Source of the DNA: Fastidiosipila sp.
GTDB lineage: Bacteria > Bacillota > Clostridia > Saccharofermentanales > DTU023
Assembly: GCA_012837885.1 (NCBI GenBank)
Contig: DUQI01000048.1
Location: 1 to 49,601, forward strand
Length of the DNA stretch: 49,601 nt
Direction of reading: 5' to 3'
Positions within the stretch are counted from its first letter, which is position 1. Each line of letters opens with the position of its first letter. Below, in pieces: positions 1-7,708 of this stretch. The position numbers and the translations under genes were made by a program. The notes beneath the pieces are model-generated. The model was not told the DNA's origin. It was given only the letters and a program-made list of their open reading frames with translations, and made no database searches.

Positions 1-2
1 AC

Positions 3-158
3 GTCGATATCAAAATAAGCTGTCTGCCGAACTTGCATGGTGATGATGCTCTGATCGAGAAACGCTTGGCAGCTGTAGAACGCGGCCCGCGTCGCTATGT
101 GATTAAGCGAGGCGTCGTCGTGGCGACATCGAGCTGCTCGAGTGACGTTGCTTTCTAG
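3..158 (+). CDS. C-terminal end of an amidohydrolase (cytosine-deaminase-like), cut by the window edge
   Basis: An open frame enters from the left edge and ends at TAG 156-158, giving about 51 residues. The segment reading RRYVIKRGVVVAT resembles the final beta-strands of cytosine deaminase and related metal-dependent amidohydrolases, where a short R-x-V-I-x-x-G-x-V-V-A strand closes the composite domain. The catalytic barrel lies outside the window, so substrate cannot be judged. Its position near two further nucleoside/purine deaminase genes fits a nucleobase-salvage theme. The match is short, so the family call is tentative. Confidence 0.45.
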   Translation, partial: VDIKISCLPNLHGDDALIEKRLAAVERGPRRYVIKRGVVVATSSCSSDVAF

Positions 159-177
159 AGTGCCCCGAACAATTATC

Positions 178-204
178 AAGCCGCCTGCGGCGGTGCTTTA
201 ACAC
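178..204 (+). terminator. Possible weak terminator hairpin
   Basis: A GC-rich inverted repeat (CCGCC, TGC, GGCGG, flanked by AAGC and GCTT) lies 20 bases after the amidohydrolase stop codon. It is followed only by a short CTTTAA stretch rather than a long T-run, so termination here is plausible but unproven. Confidence 0.35.
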
Positions 205-251
205 GTGCGTGCCAGTGTTAGGCGGCATACTGTTAGAAAGGTTTTGTCTGC

Positions 252-820
252 ATGTCTTATATCGATCTTCACTGCGATACATTGCTAAACTACTTCAATG
301 ACGAAACGTTCGATTTGTACCGTAGCGAGACGTCATCCATCGATCTCCTTCGCCTGCATCAAGCGGGCGTCATGGCGCAATTTTTTGCTATTTGCCTGCC
401 CTCGGTCGCGACGCTTCAACGGCGCGGCTTCACGGTTGAACAATTCTTGCAGTTTTCTATAGAGCGTTTTGAAGAGGCTATGGCAGCTCATGGCGATATA
501 GTGGAGCATGCAGTGACGGCGTCTGACGTGGAAACATGTCGGGATGAAGGCCGTCTGGCGGCGCTGCTCAGCATCGAGGACGGCCGCGCTGTGGCCGGTG
601 ATCTGGCTCGTTTGGGATAGTACCGTGCGCTCGGTGTGCGGATGCTGACCTTAACCTGGTTCGAACACAACTGCTTTGGCGCACCGAGCTCCGATGACGC
701 TACGGTGATGGCTGAAGGGCTCACGCCTTTCGGTCTGCAGGCCGTACCACTGATGAATGAGCTTGGCATCATCATCGACGTCTCGCATTTGTCGGACGGC
801 GGCTTCTGGGACAGCGATGT
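252..820 (+). pseudogene. Decayed membrane dipeptidase (peptidase family M19)
   Basis: The frame begins at ATG 252 with an AGAAAGG ribosome site at 235-241. It carries M19 landmarks: the metal-binding D-L-H-C-D-T near residues 5-10, S-I-E-D-G-R before the break, then R-M-L-T-L-T-W and D-V-S-H-L-S. The reading frame is interrupted by TAG at 618-620. Homology continues in the same frame immediately after the stop, so this is a nonsense change and not a frameshift. Similarity ends abruptly around position 820 after G-G-F-W-D, and the remaining half of the enzyme, including further metal ligands, is missing; the frame then runs through unrelated sequence to a stop at 974. Two independent lesions make this a pseudogene. 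Readthrough of UAG would not restore a complete enzyme. Confidence 0.8.
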
Positions 821-939
821 CCGGACTTTTAACGTATCCGTATATCATAGAAGAACAGGCGAAACGCGCGTTTTTACGGTCGTCTCGAAGAGGCTGGAGA
901 AGGCATCGTTCCTTGACACACCACTAATTGTCTCGCTTT

Positions 940-1082
940 TTCTTGTTTTTGACGAAACACTGAAAACCTTGTGAAAATCCCCATGTGATCGGACAAGGCT
1001 CTTCGTTACTTTATGATAGGATACTAAAGAGGGATCTCTCCCTTATTATATTGTCCATATTTTTTAGACGGAGGCTTAATAC
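940..1082 (+). promoter_or_regulatory. Leader and probable promoter region of the fhs operon
   Basis: This AT-rich stretch precedes fhs. TATGAT at 1012-1017 could serve as a -10 element, but no good -35 box sits 17 bases upstream. A small GGGA/TCCC hairpin lies near 1031-1044. The ribosome site GGAGG at 1070-1074 is well placed for ATG 1083. No riboswitch was recognised. The promoter assignment rests on position and base composition only. Confidence 0.3.
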
Positions 1083-2756
1083 ATGAAAACCGATATCGAA
1101 ATTGCCCAAGAAACAACGATGAGACCCATTACGGAAGTGGCTGAAAATGCCGGTATTCCGCTCGAGGCGCTCGAACCATACGGTCATTATAAAGGCAAAA
1201 TCGACGTAACCAAACTGCCGGATCTCGACAAGAAAGAGGACGGCAAATTAATCCTGGTCACGGCCATCACCCCGACACCGGCCGGCGAAGGAAAGACGAC
1301 GACATCCGTCGGTCTGGCGGACGGCCTGAAGGCCATTGGCAAGAACGTCTATATCGCTCTGCGTGAGCCGAGTCTCGGCCCCGTCTTCGGTATTAAAGGC
1401 GGTGCGGCGGGTGGCGGTTACGCACAGGTCGTTCCGATGGAAGACATCAACTTGCATTTCACGGGTGACTTCCACGCCATCGGCGCCGCGAACAACCTGT
1501 TGGCCGCCATGATGGATAACCACATCCACCAGGGCAACAGTCTCGGTATCGACATCAGAAATATCATCTGGCGTCGTGCGGTCGATATGAACGACCGTCA
1601 GCTGCGTCAGATTATCGACGGACTCGGTGTCAGAGCGAACGGTGTGCCGCGTGAAGACGGCTTCGATATTACGGTCGCCTCCGAGATCATGGCAACGCTC
1701 TGTCTCGCTTCCGATCTGGAAGACTTGAAAGAAAGACTCGGCAGAATCGTCGTCGCATACAACTTTGAAAATCAGCCGGTTACAGCGGCGGATCTGAAAG
1801 CACAGGGTGCGATGGCTGCGCTCTTGAAAGATGCGATGAAACCAAACCTCGTGCAGACGCTCGAGGGTACACCGGCGTTCATCCACGGCGGTCCGTTTGC
1901 CAATATCGCGCACGGCTGTAACTCGGTCGTCGCGACAAAACTCGCGCTGAAACTCGGTGACTACTGTGTCACGGAAGCCGGCTTCGGCGGCGACCTCGGC
2001 GCGGAAAAATTCCTCGACATCAAGTGCCGCATGGCGGGTGTCAAGCCGGATGCAGTCGTTATCGTTGCTACCGTACGCGCCCTCAAACATCACGGCGGCG
2101 TAGCCAAAGCCGATCTCGGCAACGAAGATCTCGATGCTTTGAGCAAGGGACTTCCGAACCTGTTGCAGCACGTGGAAAACATCACCCAGGTCTATAACCT
2201 GCCGTCCGTCGTCGCGATCAACCGCTTCCCGACCGACAGCGAAGCTGAACTGCAGTTGATCGCCGACAAGTGTAAAGAACTCGGCGTCAACGTCGCCTTG
2301 TCCGAAGTCTGGGCAAAGGGCGGCGAAGGCGGCAAAGAGCTGGCTGAAGAAGTCGTGCGCCTGACCGAGAATGGCGAAAACAACTTCACCTTTGCCTACG
2401 AAGGAGAGACCACGATTCAGGAAAAACTCGATGCGATCGCGAAGAAAATCTATCGTGCCGATGGTGTCGAACTGACGGCCAATGCGAAAAAACAAGCGAC
2501 CCGCTTGACCGAACTCGGCTTTGGCAATCTGCCGATCTGTATGGCGAAAACACAGTACAGCTTCTCCGACAATCCGGCCTTGCTCGGTGCACCGAGAGAC
2601 TTCACGATCACGGTGAGAAACCTGAAGATTTCCGCCGGTGCCGGATTTATCGTGGCGCTGACCGGTGAGATTATGACGATGCCCGGTCTGCCGAAAGTAC
2701 CGGCCGCTGAAAAGATTGACGTCGACAAGGACGGCAAAATCACGGGACTGTTCTAG
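1083..2756 (+). CDS. fhs: Formate-tetrahydrofolate ligase
   Basis: Cytosolic enzyme that interconverts formate + ATP + THF and 10-formyl-THF + ADP + phosphate. It is the formate entry of the Wood-Ljungdahl methyl branch, or the ATP-yielding exit step when purines or glycine are fermented. The 557-residue length is full for the family. The nucleotide-binding loop [10 protein letters not shown] lies at residues 65-74, and the strongly conserved [19 protein letters not shown] stretch follows at about 94-112. It starts at ATG 1083 behind GGAGG and is the first gene of an operon with fchA (23-base gap) and folD. The direction of flux in vivo is inference: the nearby formate dehydrogenase would allow either formate use or formate disposal. 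Confidence 0.97.
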   Translation: MKTDIEIAQETTMRPITEVAENAGIPLEALEPYGHYKGKIDVTKLPDLDKKEDGKLILVTAITPTPAGEGKTTTSVGLADGLKAIGKNVYIALREPSLGPVFGIKGGAAGGGYAQVVPMEDINLHFTGDFHAIGAANNLLAAMMDNHIHQGNSLGIDIRNIIWRRAVDMNDRQLRQIIDGLGVRANGVPREDGFDITVASEIMATLCLASDLEDLKERLGRIVVAYNFENQPVTAADLKAQGAMAALLKDAMKPNLVQTLEGTPAFIHGGPFANIAHGCNSVVATKLALKLGDYCVTEAGFGGDLGAEKFLDIKCRMAGVKPDAVVIVATVRALKHHGGVAKADLGNEDLDALSKGLPNLLQHVENITQVYNLPSVVAINRFPTDSEAELQLIADKCKELGVNVALSEVWAKGGEGGKELAEEVVRLTENGENNFTFAYEGETTIQEKLDAIAKKIYRADGVELTANAKKQATRLTELGFGNLPICMAKTQYSFSDNPALLGAPRDFTITVRNLKISAGAGFIVALTGEIMTMPGLPKVPAAEKIDVDKDGKITGLF

Positions 2757-2779
2757 ATTAGTGAGGGATAAATAGATCA

Positions 2780-3406
2780 ATGAAGAAACTGACGATTGAA
2801 ACATTTGTAGAAGAGTTGGCTTCGAACGCCCCCGTACCGGGTGGCGGCGGTGCCAGTGCTCTGGTCGGCGCGATCGGTGTTGCCCTCGGCAACATGGTCG
2901 GCAGCCTGACCGTTGGCAAGAAAAAATACGCTGATGTCGAAGAAGAGATCAAAACGCTGAAAGAAAAATCGACAGCATTGCAGGATAAACTCCTGCAATT
3001 GGTGGAAGAAGATGCCAAGGTGTTCGAACCGCTGTCTCGTGCCTACGGACTGCCGTCCGGCACCGACGAAGAGAAGGCGGAAAAAGCGAAAGTCCTGGAA
3101 GAGGCTTTGAACCTGGCCTGCTCCGTGCCGATGCAGATCATGGAGACGATCGGCGAAGCCGTGTCGATCCTCGAGGAATTCAACGAAAAAGGATCGAGAC
3201 TGGCTATTTCCGATGTCGGCTGCGGCGCGATCTGCTGTCAGGCGGCGCTCCGCGCAGCGAGCTTAAACGTCTTCATCAACACGAAACTGATGAAAGACAA
3301 AGAGAATGCCGACAAGCTGAACGAAAAAGCGAATGCGCTTCTCGAGGAGTATAAGAAACGCACCGAAGATCTGTTTTTACAGGTCGAGAGTGGACTGAAA
3401 GGATAG
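2780..3406 (+). CDS. fchA: Methenyl-/formimino-THF cyclohydrolase (cyclodeaminase family)
   Basis: A 208-residue, mostly helical protein of the formiminotransferase-cyclodeaminase C-terminal family. The glycine-rich signature P-V-P-G-G-G-G-A-S-A sits at residues 18-27, and G-S-R-L-A-I-S-D-V-G-C-G-A lies in the second half, as in FchA proteins. Family members hydrolyse methenyl-THF to formyl-THF or deaminate formimino-THF to methenyl-THF; in purine-fermenting clostridia the second reaction handles formiminoglycine-derived units. It lies between fhs and folD with an 11-base gap to folD. The adjacent FolD lacks the residues for cyclohydrolase chemistry, which makes this protein the likely sole source of that step in the operon. 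Whether formimino-THF is the true substrate cannot be told from sequence. Confidence 0.92.
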   Translation: MKKLTIETFVEELASNAPVPGGGGASALVGAIGVALGNMVGSLTVGKKKYADVEEEIKTLKEKSTALQDKLLQLVEEDAKVFEPLSRAYGLPSGTDEEKAEKAKVLEEALNLACSVPMQIMETIGEAVSILEEFNEKGSRLAISDVGCGAICCQAALRAASLNVFINTKLMKDKENADKLNEKANALLEEYKKRTEDLFLQVESGLKG

Positions 3407-3417
3407 GGAGTAGTTGT

Positions 3418-4272
3418 ATGAGATTGACCGGTAAAGAAGTCGTTGCAGCCATGAAGGAAGACCTTCTGGCCAGAGTAGATCAGTTGAAGGCAAAAAACGG
3501 CAGACCGCCAAAGTTGGCGATCGTGCGTGTCGGTGAGAGAGAAGACGATCTGTCTTACGAACGCGGCGCGACGAGACGCATGGAATCGGTCGGCGTGGCC
3601 GTAGAAGTGTTTGCTTTCCCGGCCGATGTCGCACAGGAAGAGTTGGAAAACTGCATCAACCAGATCAATAACGACGAAGAGATCAACGGTTGTCTGTTAT
3701 TCAGTCCGTTGCCGGATCATCTGGAAGAAGACCGCATCAGGAACATTCTGAGCGCCGAAAAAGACATCGACGGCATCACGGATGAGAGCATGGCCGGTGT
3801 GTATAACTTGAGCGGCCGCGGCTTTTCACCTTGTACGCCGGAAGCGTGCATCAAGATCCTCGATCATTACGGATACGATCTGAAGGGCAAACGCGTGACG
3901 ATCGTCGGTCGTTCCCTGGTCGTCGGCAAACCGTTGGCGATGCTCGTTTTAGCGAGACACGGCACGGTGACCGTCTGTCATACGAGAACGGTCGATCTGA
4001 AAGAGAGAGTCAAAGAAGCGGAAATCGTCTTTGTCGCAGCCGGACAGGCCGAGATGCTCGGACCCGATTACTTCTCGGAAGGCCAGGTTGTGGTCGACGT
4101 CGGCATCCACGTCAATGATGAAGGCAACTTAGTCGGCGACGTCCGTCAGGAAGAAGTCGAACCGATCGTGGCGGCGCTGACACCTGTACCGGGTGGCGTC
4201 GGAACGGTGACGACTTCCGTACTCGTCCAGCACGTGGTGGAAGCAGCGGAAAGAGTGCTGGAAAAAGCGTAA
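3418..4272 (+). CDS. folD: Methylene-THF dehydrogenase, FolD family, apparently without cyclohydrolase residues
   Basis: A 284-residue FolD-family protein with the Rossmann signature G-R-S-L-V-V-G-K-P (about 162-170) and the C-terminal P-V-P-G-G-V-G-T-V-T-T motif. It should oxidise 5,10-methylene-THF to methenyl-THF with NAD(P). In the catalytic Y-x-x-x-K motif the tyrosine is kept (Y47), but the lysine position is alanine (A51). The glutamine of the usual V-Q-L-P-L-P motif is phenylalanine (F95, in L-L-F-S-P-L-P). In the human homologue (K56 and Q100) these two residues are required for cyclohydrolysis while dehydrogenation tolerates their change. The aspartate of D-x-D-G (D118) is retained. 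The prediction is therefore a monofunctional dehydrogenase paired with FchA next door. It is the last gene of the operon, before the terminator at 4308. Confidence 0.95.
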   Translation: MRLTGKEVVAAMKEDLLARVDQLKAKNGRPPKLAIVRVGEREDDLSYERGATRRMESVGVAVEVFAFPADVAQEELENCINQINNDEEINGCLLFSPLPDHLEEDRIRNILSAEKDIDGITDESMAGVYNLSGRGFSPCTPEACIKILDHYGYDLKGKRVTIVGRSLVVGKPLAMLVLARHGTVTVCHTRTVDLKERVKEAEIVFVAAGQAEMLGPDYFSEGQVVVDVGIHVNDEGNLVGDVRQEEVEPIVAALTPVPGGVGTVTTSVLVQHVVEAAERVLEKA

Positions 4273-4307
4273 AGAATCACATAACCAAGTGTAAGGCTTG
4301 CTTTCTT

Positions 4308-4344
4308 CGACCCGGCGGTAACCGCCGGGTCGATTCCTTTTCCC
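4308..4344 (+). terminator. Rho-independent terminator of fhs-fchA-folD
   Basis: A perfect 12-base-pair GC-rich stem (4308-4319 with 4321-4332) with a minimal loop is followed by ATTCCTTTTCCC. It lies 36 bases after the folD stop codon and separates the THF operon from the next gene. Confidence 0.88.
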
Positions 4345-4388
4345 AATAAATCTATAATTGACCTACGCCATGCAGGAGGGTGCACCTT

Positions 4389-5672
4389 ATGCTTTTTAAA
4401 TCAGTGACGATTCTGAATGAACACTTTGATATTGAAAAAGACGTCGATGTGAGAATAGAGGACGGAAAGATCAAGGAGATCTCAAAAGATCGACTTGAAC
4501 CTTATGACGCGACGCGTATCATCGATGGCAAGCACCGCCTCCTAATTCCCGGCTTTGCAAATGTCCATTGTCATGTACCGATGACGTTGCTGCGTGGCCG
4601 CGGTGAAGGACTCGATCTCTGGACGTGGCTGACGACCGCCATTTTCCCGTTTGAGGCTAAAATGACCGCCGACGACATGAAAATCGGTACGCGCCTCGGT
4701 CTTCTCGAAATGATCCGTTCCGGCATCACGACCTTTACCGACATGTATCTGAATATTGGCGCGATCGCAGAGGCTGTCGCCGAGAGCAAACTGCGTGCAA
4801 ACCTCTGTTTCGGACTCTCTGCCGGCGAAGAACCATTTGATCAAAGACGCGGTGTAAAAGAGACACTCGACCTTTTGAAAACTGTCGGTACGAATCAGGG
4901 GCGAGTAAAGGTCGATCTCGGACTTCATGCCGAATACACGTCGGATGAAGAAACCGTCAGAGGAGTCGCGGCACTCGCCAAAGAACACCAGTTGATCGTT
5001 CACACGCATATCTCGGAGACGAAGAACGAGCATCAAGGCAGCATCGAGCGGCACGGCATGACACCGCTGGCCTGGCTGAATCACTGCGGCATATTGGAAA
5101 ACCCGGTCATCGCGGCGCACTGTGTGTACGTCACAGCGGAAGACTTAAAGCTTATGGCAGAAAAAGACGTCACACCTGTGCATTGCATTTCAAGTAACTT
5201 GAAGCTCGGTAGCGGCGTGGCAGACATTGGGGCCTGGCAAAAAGCCGGCATCCCTTATGCGATTGGCACGGACGGTGCGGCATCGAATAATAATCTTAAC
5301 TTTTTCGAAGAACTGCACCTAGTCTCGCTCGTCCATAAAGGCGTGACGAAAGATCCTACTTTCCTTCAACCAAAAGAACTGTTGGCCGCCGCAACGATGC
5401 GCGGCTATGCATCACAAAAAAGAACGAATGCCGGTTTGATCAAGGAAGGATACGATGCGGATCTCGTCCTGATCGATCTCGATAAACCGCATCTCGTGCC
5501 TGAAAATGACCTTGCTTCCCATCTTTGTCATAGTGCGCAGGCGGAAGACGTCTGCATGACCATGGTCGGCGGGGACATTCTCTATGAAGATGGAACTTTC
5601 ACGACGCTCGACGAGGAAAAAATACTGGCGGAAGCAAGGCAGGCGACGAAGGAGATACTGGCGAGAATCTAA
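4389..5672 (+). CDS. mtaD: Amidohydrolase, probable S-adenosylhomocysteine / 5'-methylthioadenosine deaminase
   Basis: A 427-residue metal-dependent amidohydrolase of the MtaD/SsnA/TrzN group. Metal and catalytic residues are visible: H60-x-H62 in N-V-H-C-H, H207 with E210 in H-T-H-I-S-E, H244 in A-A-H-C, and D295 in G-T-D-G-A-A-S-N-N. The P-M-T-L-L-R-G stretch after H-x-H is characteristic of MtaD-type nucleoside deaminases, which deaminate SAH, MTA or adenosine to inosine derivatives. The usual H-N-P-x-S-N motif reads H-C-I-S-S-N here, so specificity could differ. The start is ATG 4389, eight bases after AGGAGGG; an upstream in-frame GTG at 4380 lies within the ribosome site and is unlikely. 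The gene is monocistronic between two terminators. Confidence 0.8.
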   Translation: MLFKSVTILNEHFDIEKDVDVRIEDGKIKEISKDRLEPYDATRIIDGKHRLLIPGFANVHCHVPMTLLRGRGEGLDLWTWLTTAIFPFEAKMTADDMKIGTRLGLLEMIRSGITTFTDMYLNIGAIAEAVAESKLRANLCFGLSAGEEPFDQRRGVKETLDLLKTVGTNQGRVKVDLGLHAEYTSDEETVRGVAALAKEHQLIVHTHISETKNEHQGSIERHGMTPLAWLNHCGILENPVIAAHCVYVTAEDLKLMAEKDVTPVHCISSNLKLGSGVADIGAWQKAGIPYAIGTDGAASNNNLNFFEELHLVSLVHKGVTKDPTFLQPKELLAAATMRGYASQKRTNAGLIKEGYDADLVLIDLDKPHLVPENDLASHLCHSAQAEDVCMTMVGGDILYEDGTFTTLDEEKILAEARQATKEILARI

Positions 5673-5726
5673 ATTTAGCGAGCAGTTGTTGCCTGACCGT
5701 TGAAGCGGTGAACATTATACCTAACA

Positions 5727-5775
5727 AAAATTGCGGCTAATCTGGAATCTGATTCCAGATTAGCCGCAGTTTTTA
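5727..5775. terminator. Strong bidirectional terminator
   Basis: A perfect 18-base-pair inverted repeat (5732-5749 with 5751-5768) is preceded by an A-run (CAAAAATT) and followed by GTTTTTAT. It lies between the stops of two convergent genes, the deaminase on + and the MobA-FdhD fusion on -, and can terminate both. Confidence 0.93.
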
Positions 5776-5807
5776 TAGATACCATGCTTTTTATTCGATC
5801 TTACTTA

Positions 5808-7184
5808 TTAAGGATAGACATTCATTCTACCGCCTCGGACAAAACCAATTAAGCGAATGTTGTACCTTTGGGCGACTTTCATAGCCCGTGTCGTCACGGC
5901 TGCGCGCGAGGCGAGAAGTTTGATGCAGACGGCAGCAGCCTTTTGGACGATGGACGCCGTAAGCCTGCAGGAGGTGAGCATAAAGCAATCGGATAGTTCT
6001 ATCCCTTCCGTGGTCGCCCGACCGATCAATTTATCGAAAGCGACATGCCTCGAGACATCCTCCACAATGTCTAAGCGCTCGCCATCTTCACGATAAAGTG
6101 CGAGCACATGTGTCGCGCCGGTCAGATGGAACAGTTTTCCCGACTGGTCGAGAAGATCGAATCGCTCCACCAGCCATTCAGCGCTGAAGGGGAGTGCAGG
6201 AATCGCTTCGGCGAGAGTTGGGCGACCATGTTCGATGATACCTTCTGACGCAGGATGCTCACGCTTTCCGATAAGCGTGACCTCGGCTTCCCACACATCG
6301 GGATGATCCGTTTGACGATGCGAGATTTTCAGCACATCGTCTCGATTTTCGATCTGCTTCGTTGTTCTGAGCCAACCGATCACAAAGTCTTCCATTCGAT
6401 CCGCGAGCAGGTAAAACGGCATCGTTTCTTCACCGACCGTGAGGTTCAGCTGTATCTCATCGATTAGTGTGTCTGTGTAGATAAAGGCGTCGTTTCGCGT
6501 GACCCGCAAGATGTCGACTTCTCTTAATAAGTCGCTTTGCTCGGCTACATCTCTGTCTACCACGTGCCCTTTTACCTTTTTCCTCAAAGGCCCGATATCG
6601 ACCGACTTATTAATGTTTTGAAAGATGCTTAATCCCTCTGACTGTCGTTTCGCTTCTTCTTCCGAAAACCAGAGAAATGGTCGATTGTGTAAAAAATCGA
6701 CGACGGAATTTTTGCCGGATAAAAGTGCATGCTCTATCGCGGGTACGAGTGTCCTCTGGTAAAAAGCTTGAAACGGTTCAATGCGACCGCTTGCACGTAA
6801 CGTTGCGATGCCGTCCGGCCGCTTTACTTCCATCGATGCGCTGAGTTTTTGTTTCAATGCTTCAATGTACGATGCATTGACTTCCGGCATATCACAGGCG
6901 ATCACATAGACATAATCGCTTCTGGCGGCCATAAGTCCGGCGTGAATGCCGGCCAGCGGGCCGACATCGACATACAGATCGGTGACCGTCTCTACGGGAA
7001 GCCCTTTATACAATTCAGGGGTAAGCGTGGAGACAATGATCTGACTGAATAATTCACGTAACTCGCGAATTTGGCGATGAGGCAAAAGCTCATCGCCAAT
7101 CACAAGTTGCTGCTTATCAAATCCCATGCGGCGGCTTTGACCACCGGCCAGGATGATCACGGAGCCGAACGAAGGAGGCATCAA
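5808..7184 (-). CDS. MobA-FdhD fusion: molybdopterin guanylyltransferase plus formate dehydrogenase sulfurtransferase-like domain
   Basis: A 458-residue two-domain protein. Residues about 7-195 form a MobA domain with the nucleotide-binding signature L-A-G-G-Q-S-R-R-M-G-F-D-K (12-24), G-P-L-A-G (75-79) and the metal aspartate in A-C-D-M-P (96-100). MobA attaches GMP to molybdopterin to make the bis-MGD cofactor. Residues about 220-458 match FdhD: E-D-V-S-R-H-V-A-F-D-K-L-I-G (375-388), T-S-C-R-L (404-408) and the C-terminal I-G-F-V-R-G-G-R. FdhD passes sulfur from IscS to bis-MGD. The C-G-x-C-G loop used for sulfur transfer in E. coli FdhD is absent: the matching region around 300-325 contains no cysteine, although C400, C406 and C420 exist elsewhere. 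It overlaps the ferritin-like gene by four bases, so it is the last gene of the formate dehydrogenase operon. Confidence 0.9.
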   Translation of the reverse strand: MMPPSFGSVIILAGGQSRRMGFDKQQLVIGDELLPHRQIRELRELFSQIIVSTLTPELYKGLPVETVTDLYVDVGPLAGIHAGLMAARSDYVYVIACDMPEVNASYIEALKQKLSASMEVKRPDGIATLRASGRIEPFQAFYQRTLVPAIEHALLSGKNSVVDFLHNRPFLWFSEEEAKRQSEGLSIFQNINKSVDIGPLRKKVKGHVVDRDVAEQSDLLREVDILRVTRNDAFIYTDTLIDEIQLNLTVGEETMPFYLLADRMEDFVIGWLRTTKQIENRDDVLKISHRQTDHPDVWEAEVTLIGKREHPASEGIIEHGRPTLAEAIPALPFSAEWLVERFDLLDQSGKLFHLTGATHVLALYREDGERLDIVEDVSRHVAFDKLIGRATTEGIELSDCFMLTSCRLTASIVQKAAAVCIKLLASRAAVTTRAMKVAQRYNIRLIGFVRGGRMNVYP

Positions 7185-7693
7185 CCACCCCAGGGCATCT
7201 TCAGATATTCTTTTTTCAGGCGGTCGTATTCGGCTTTAAACAGACGTTCGTGCCCGTATTCCCACTTCGAGAGCATCGTAAAGAGCGATTTCAGTTCAGG
7301 TTCTTCGACCAGATCGACGGCTTCTTCGTAAAACTCTTTGAAGTCGCGCTCGATCAGATAGGCCATACGCAGGACATTGAGATCCGGTACCTGTGATTCC
7401 GTCAAAGTGACATCGAGCTTTTCCGCCTCATCACGTTGAGCAAAAAAGGTGCTCTCATCATGCGCTTTGACTTCATCGGAGACGGTGAACTCCGCCGGAT
7501 TATCGGTGTATCGTTTTAGCTCCTGCATGATGAAGTCGTAGTGCCCCTGCTCGATCACGGCCAGATCCTTGAACAACTTCTTCGTCACCGGATTCTGGAA
7601 CTGCTCACTTTTTTCTTGAAAAAACTGCATGCCGGATTTCTCCATCTCGGCTGCATACATCAATATATTGATCGCTTCCTGATTGATCGACAT
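7181..7693 (-). CDS. Ferritin-like / rubrerythrin-type diiron protein
   Basis: A 170-residue, almost wholly helical protein resembling the four-helix diiron part of rubrerythrin, without the C-terminal rubredoxin C-x-x-C pairs. Likely iron ligands are glutamates in E-M-E-K (16-18), E48-x-x-H51, E-R-D-F-K-E-F in the third helix, and E-Y-G-H-E in the fourth. Rubrerythrin-like proteins usually reduce peroxide or store iron in anaerobes. It sits directly between the formate dehydrogenase gene (15-base gap) and mobA-fdhD (ATGA overlap), so it is co-transcribed with them. A role in protecting the oxygen-sensitive Sec/W/FeS enzyme, or in iron delivery, is inference. The electron donor is unknown because the rubredoxin domain is missing. 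Confidence 0.78.
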   Translation of the reverse strand: MSINQEAINILMYAAEMEKSGMQFFQEKSEQFQNPVTKKLFKDLAVIEQGHYDFIMQELKRYTDNPAEFTVSDEVKAHDESTFFAQRDEAEKLDVTLTESQVPDLNVLRMAYLIERDFKEFYEEAVDLVEEPELKSLFTMLSKWEYGHERLFKAEYDRLKKEYLKMPWGG

Positions 7694-7708
7694 GTACTAT
7701 TCCTTTCT

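Noticed and set aside
618-620. In-frame UAG in the dipeptidase as a pyrrolysine codon
   Set aside because: The enzyme is also truncated at its C-terminus, no pyl genes are seen, and M19 dipeptidases are not known to use pyrrolysine. A nonsense mutation is simpler.
1248-2804. A 518-codon open frame antisense to fhs
   Set aside because: It mirrors the codon structure of a highly conserved gene, shows no known motifs and has no ribosome site. It is a shadow frame.
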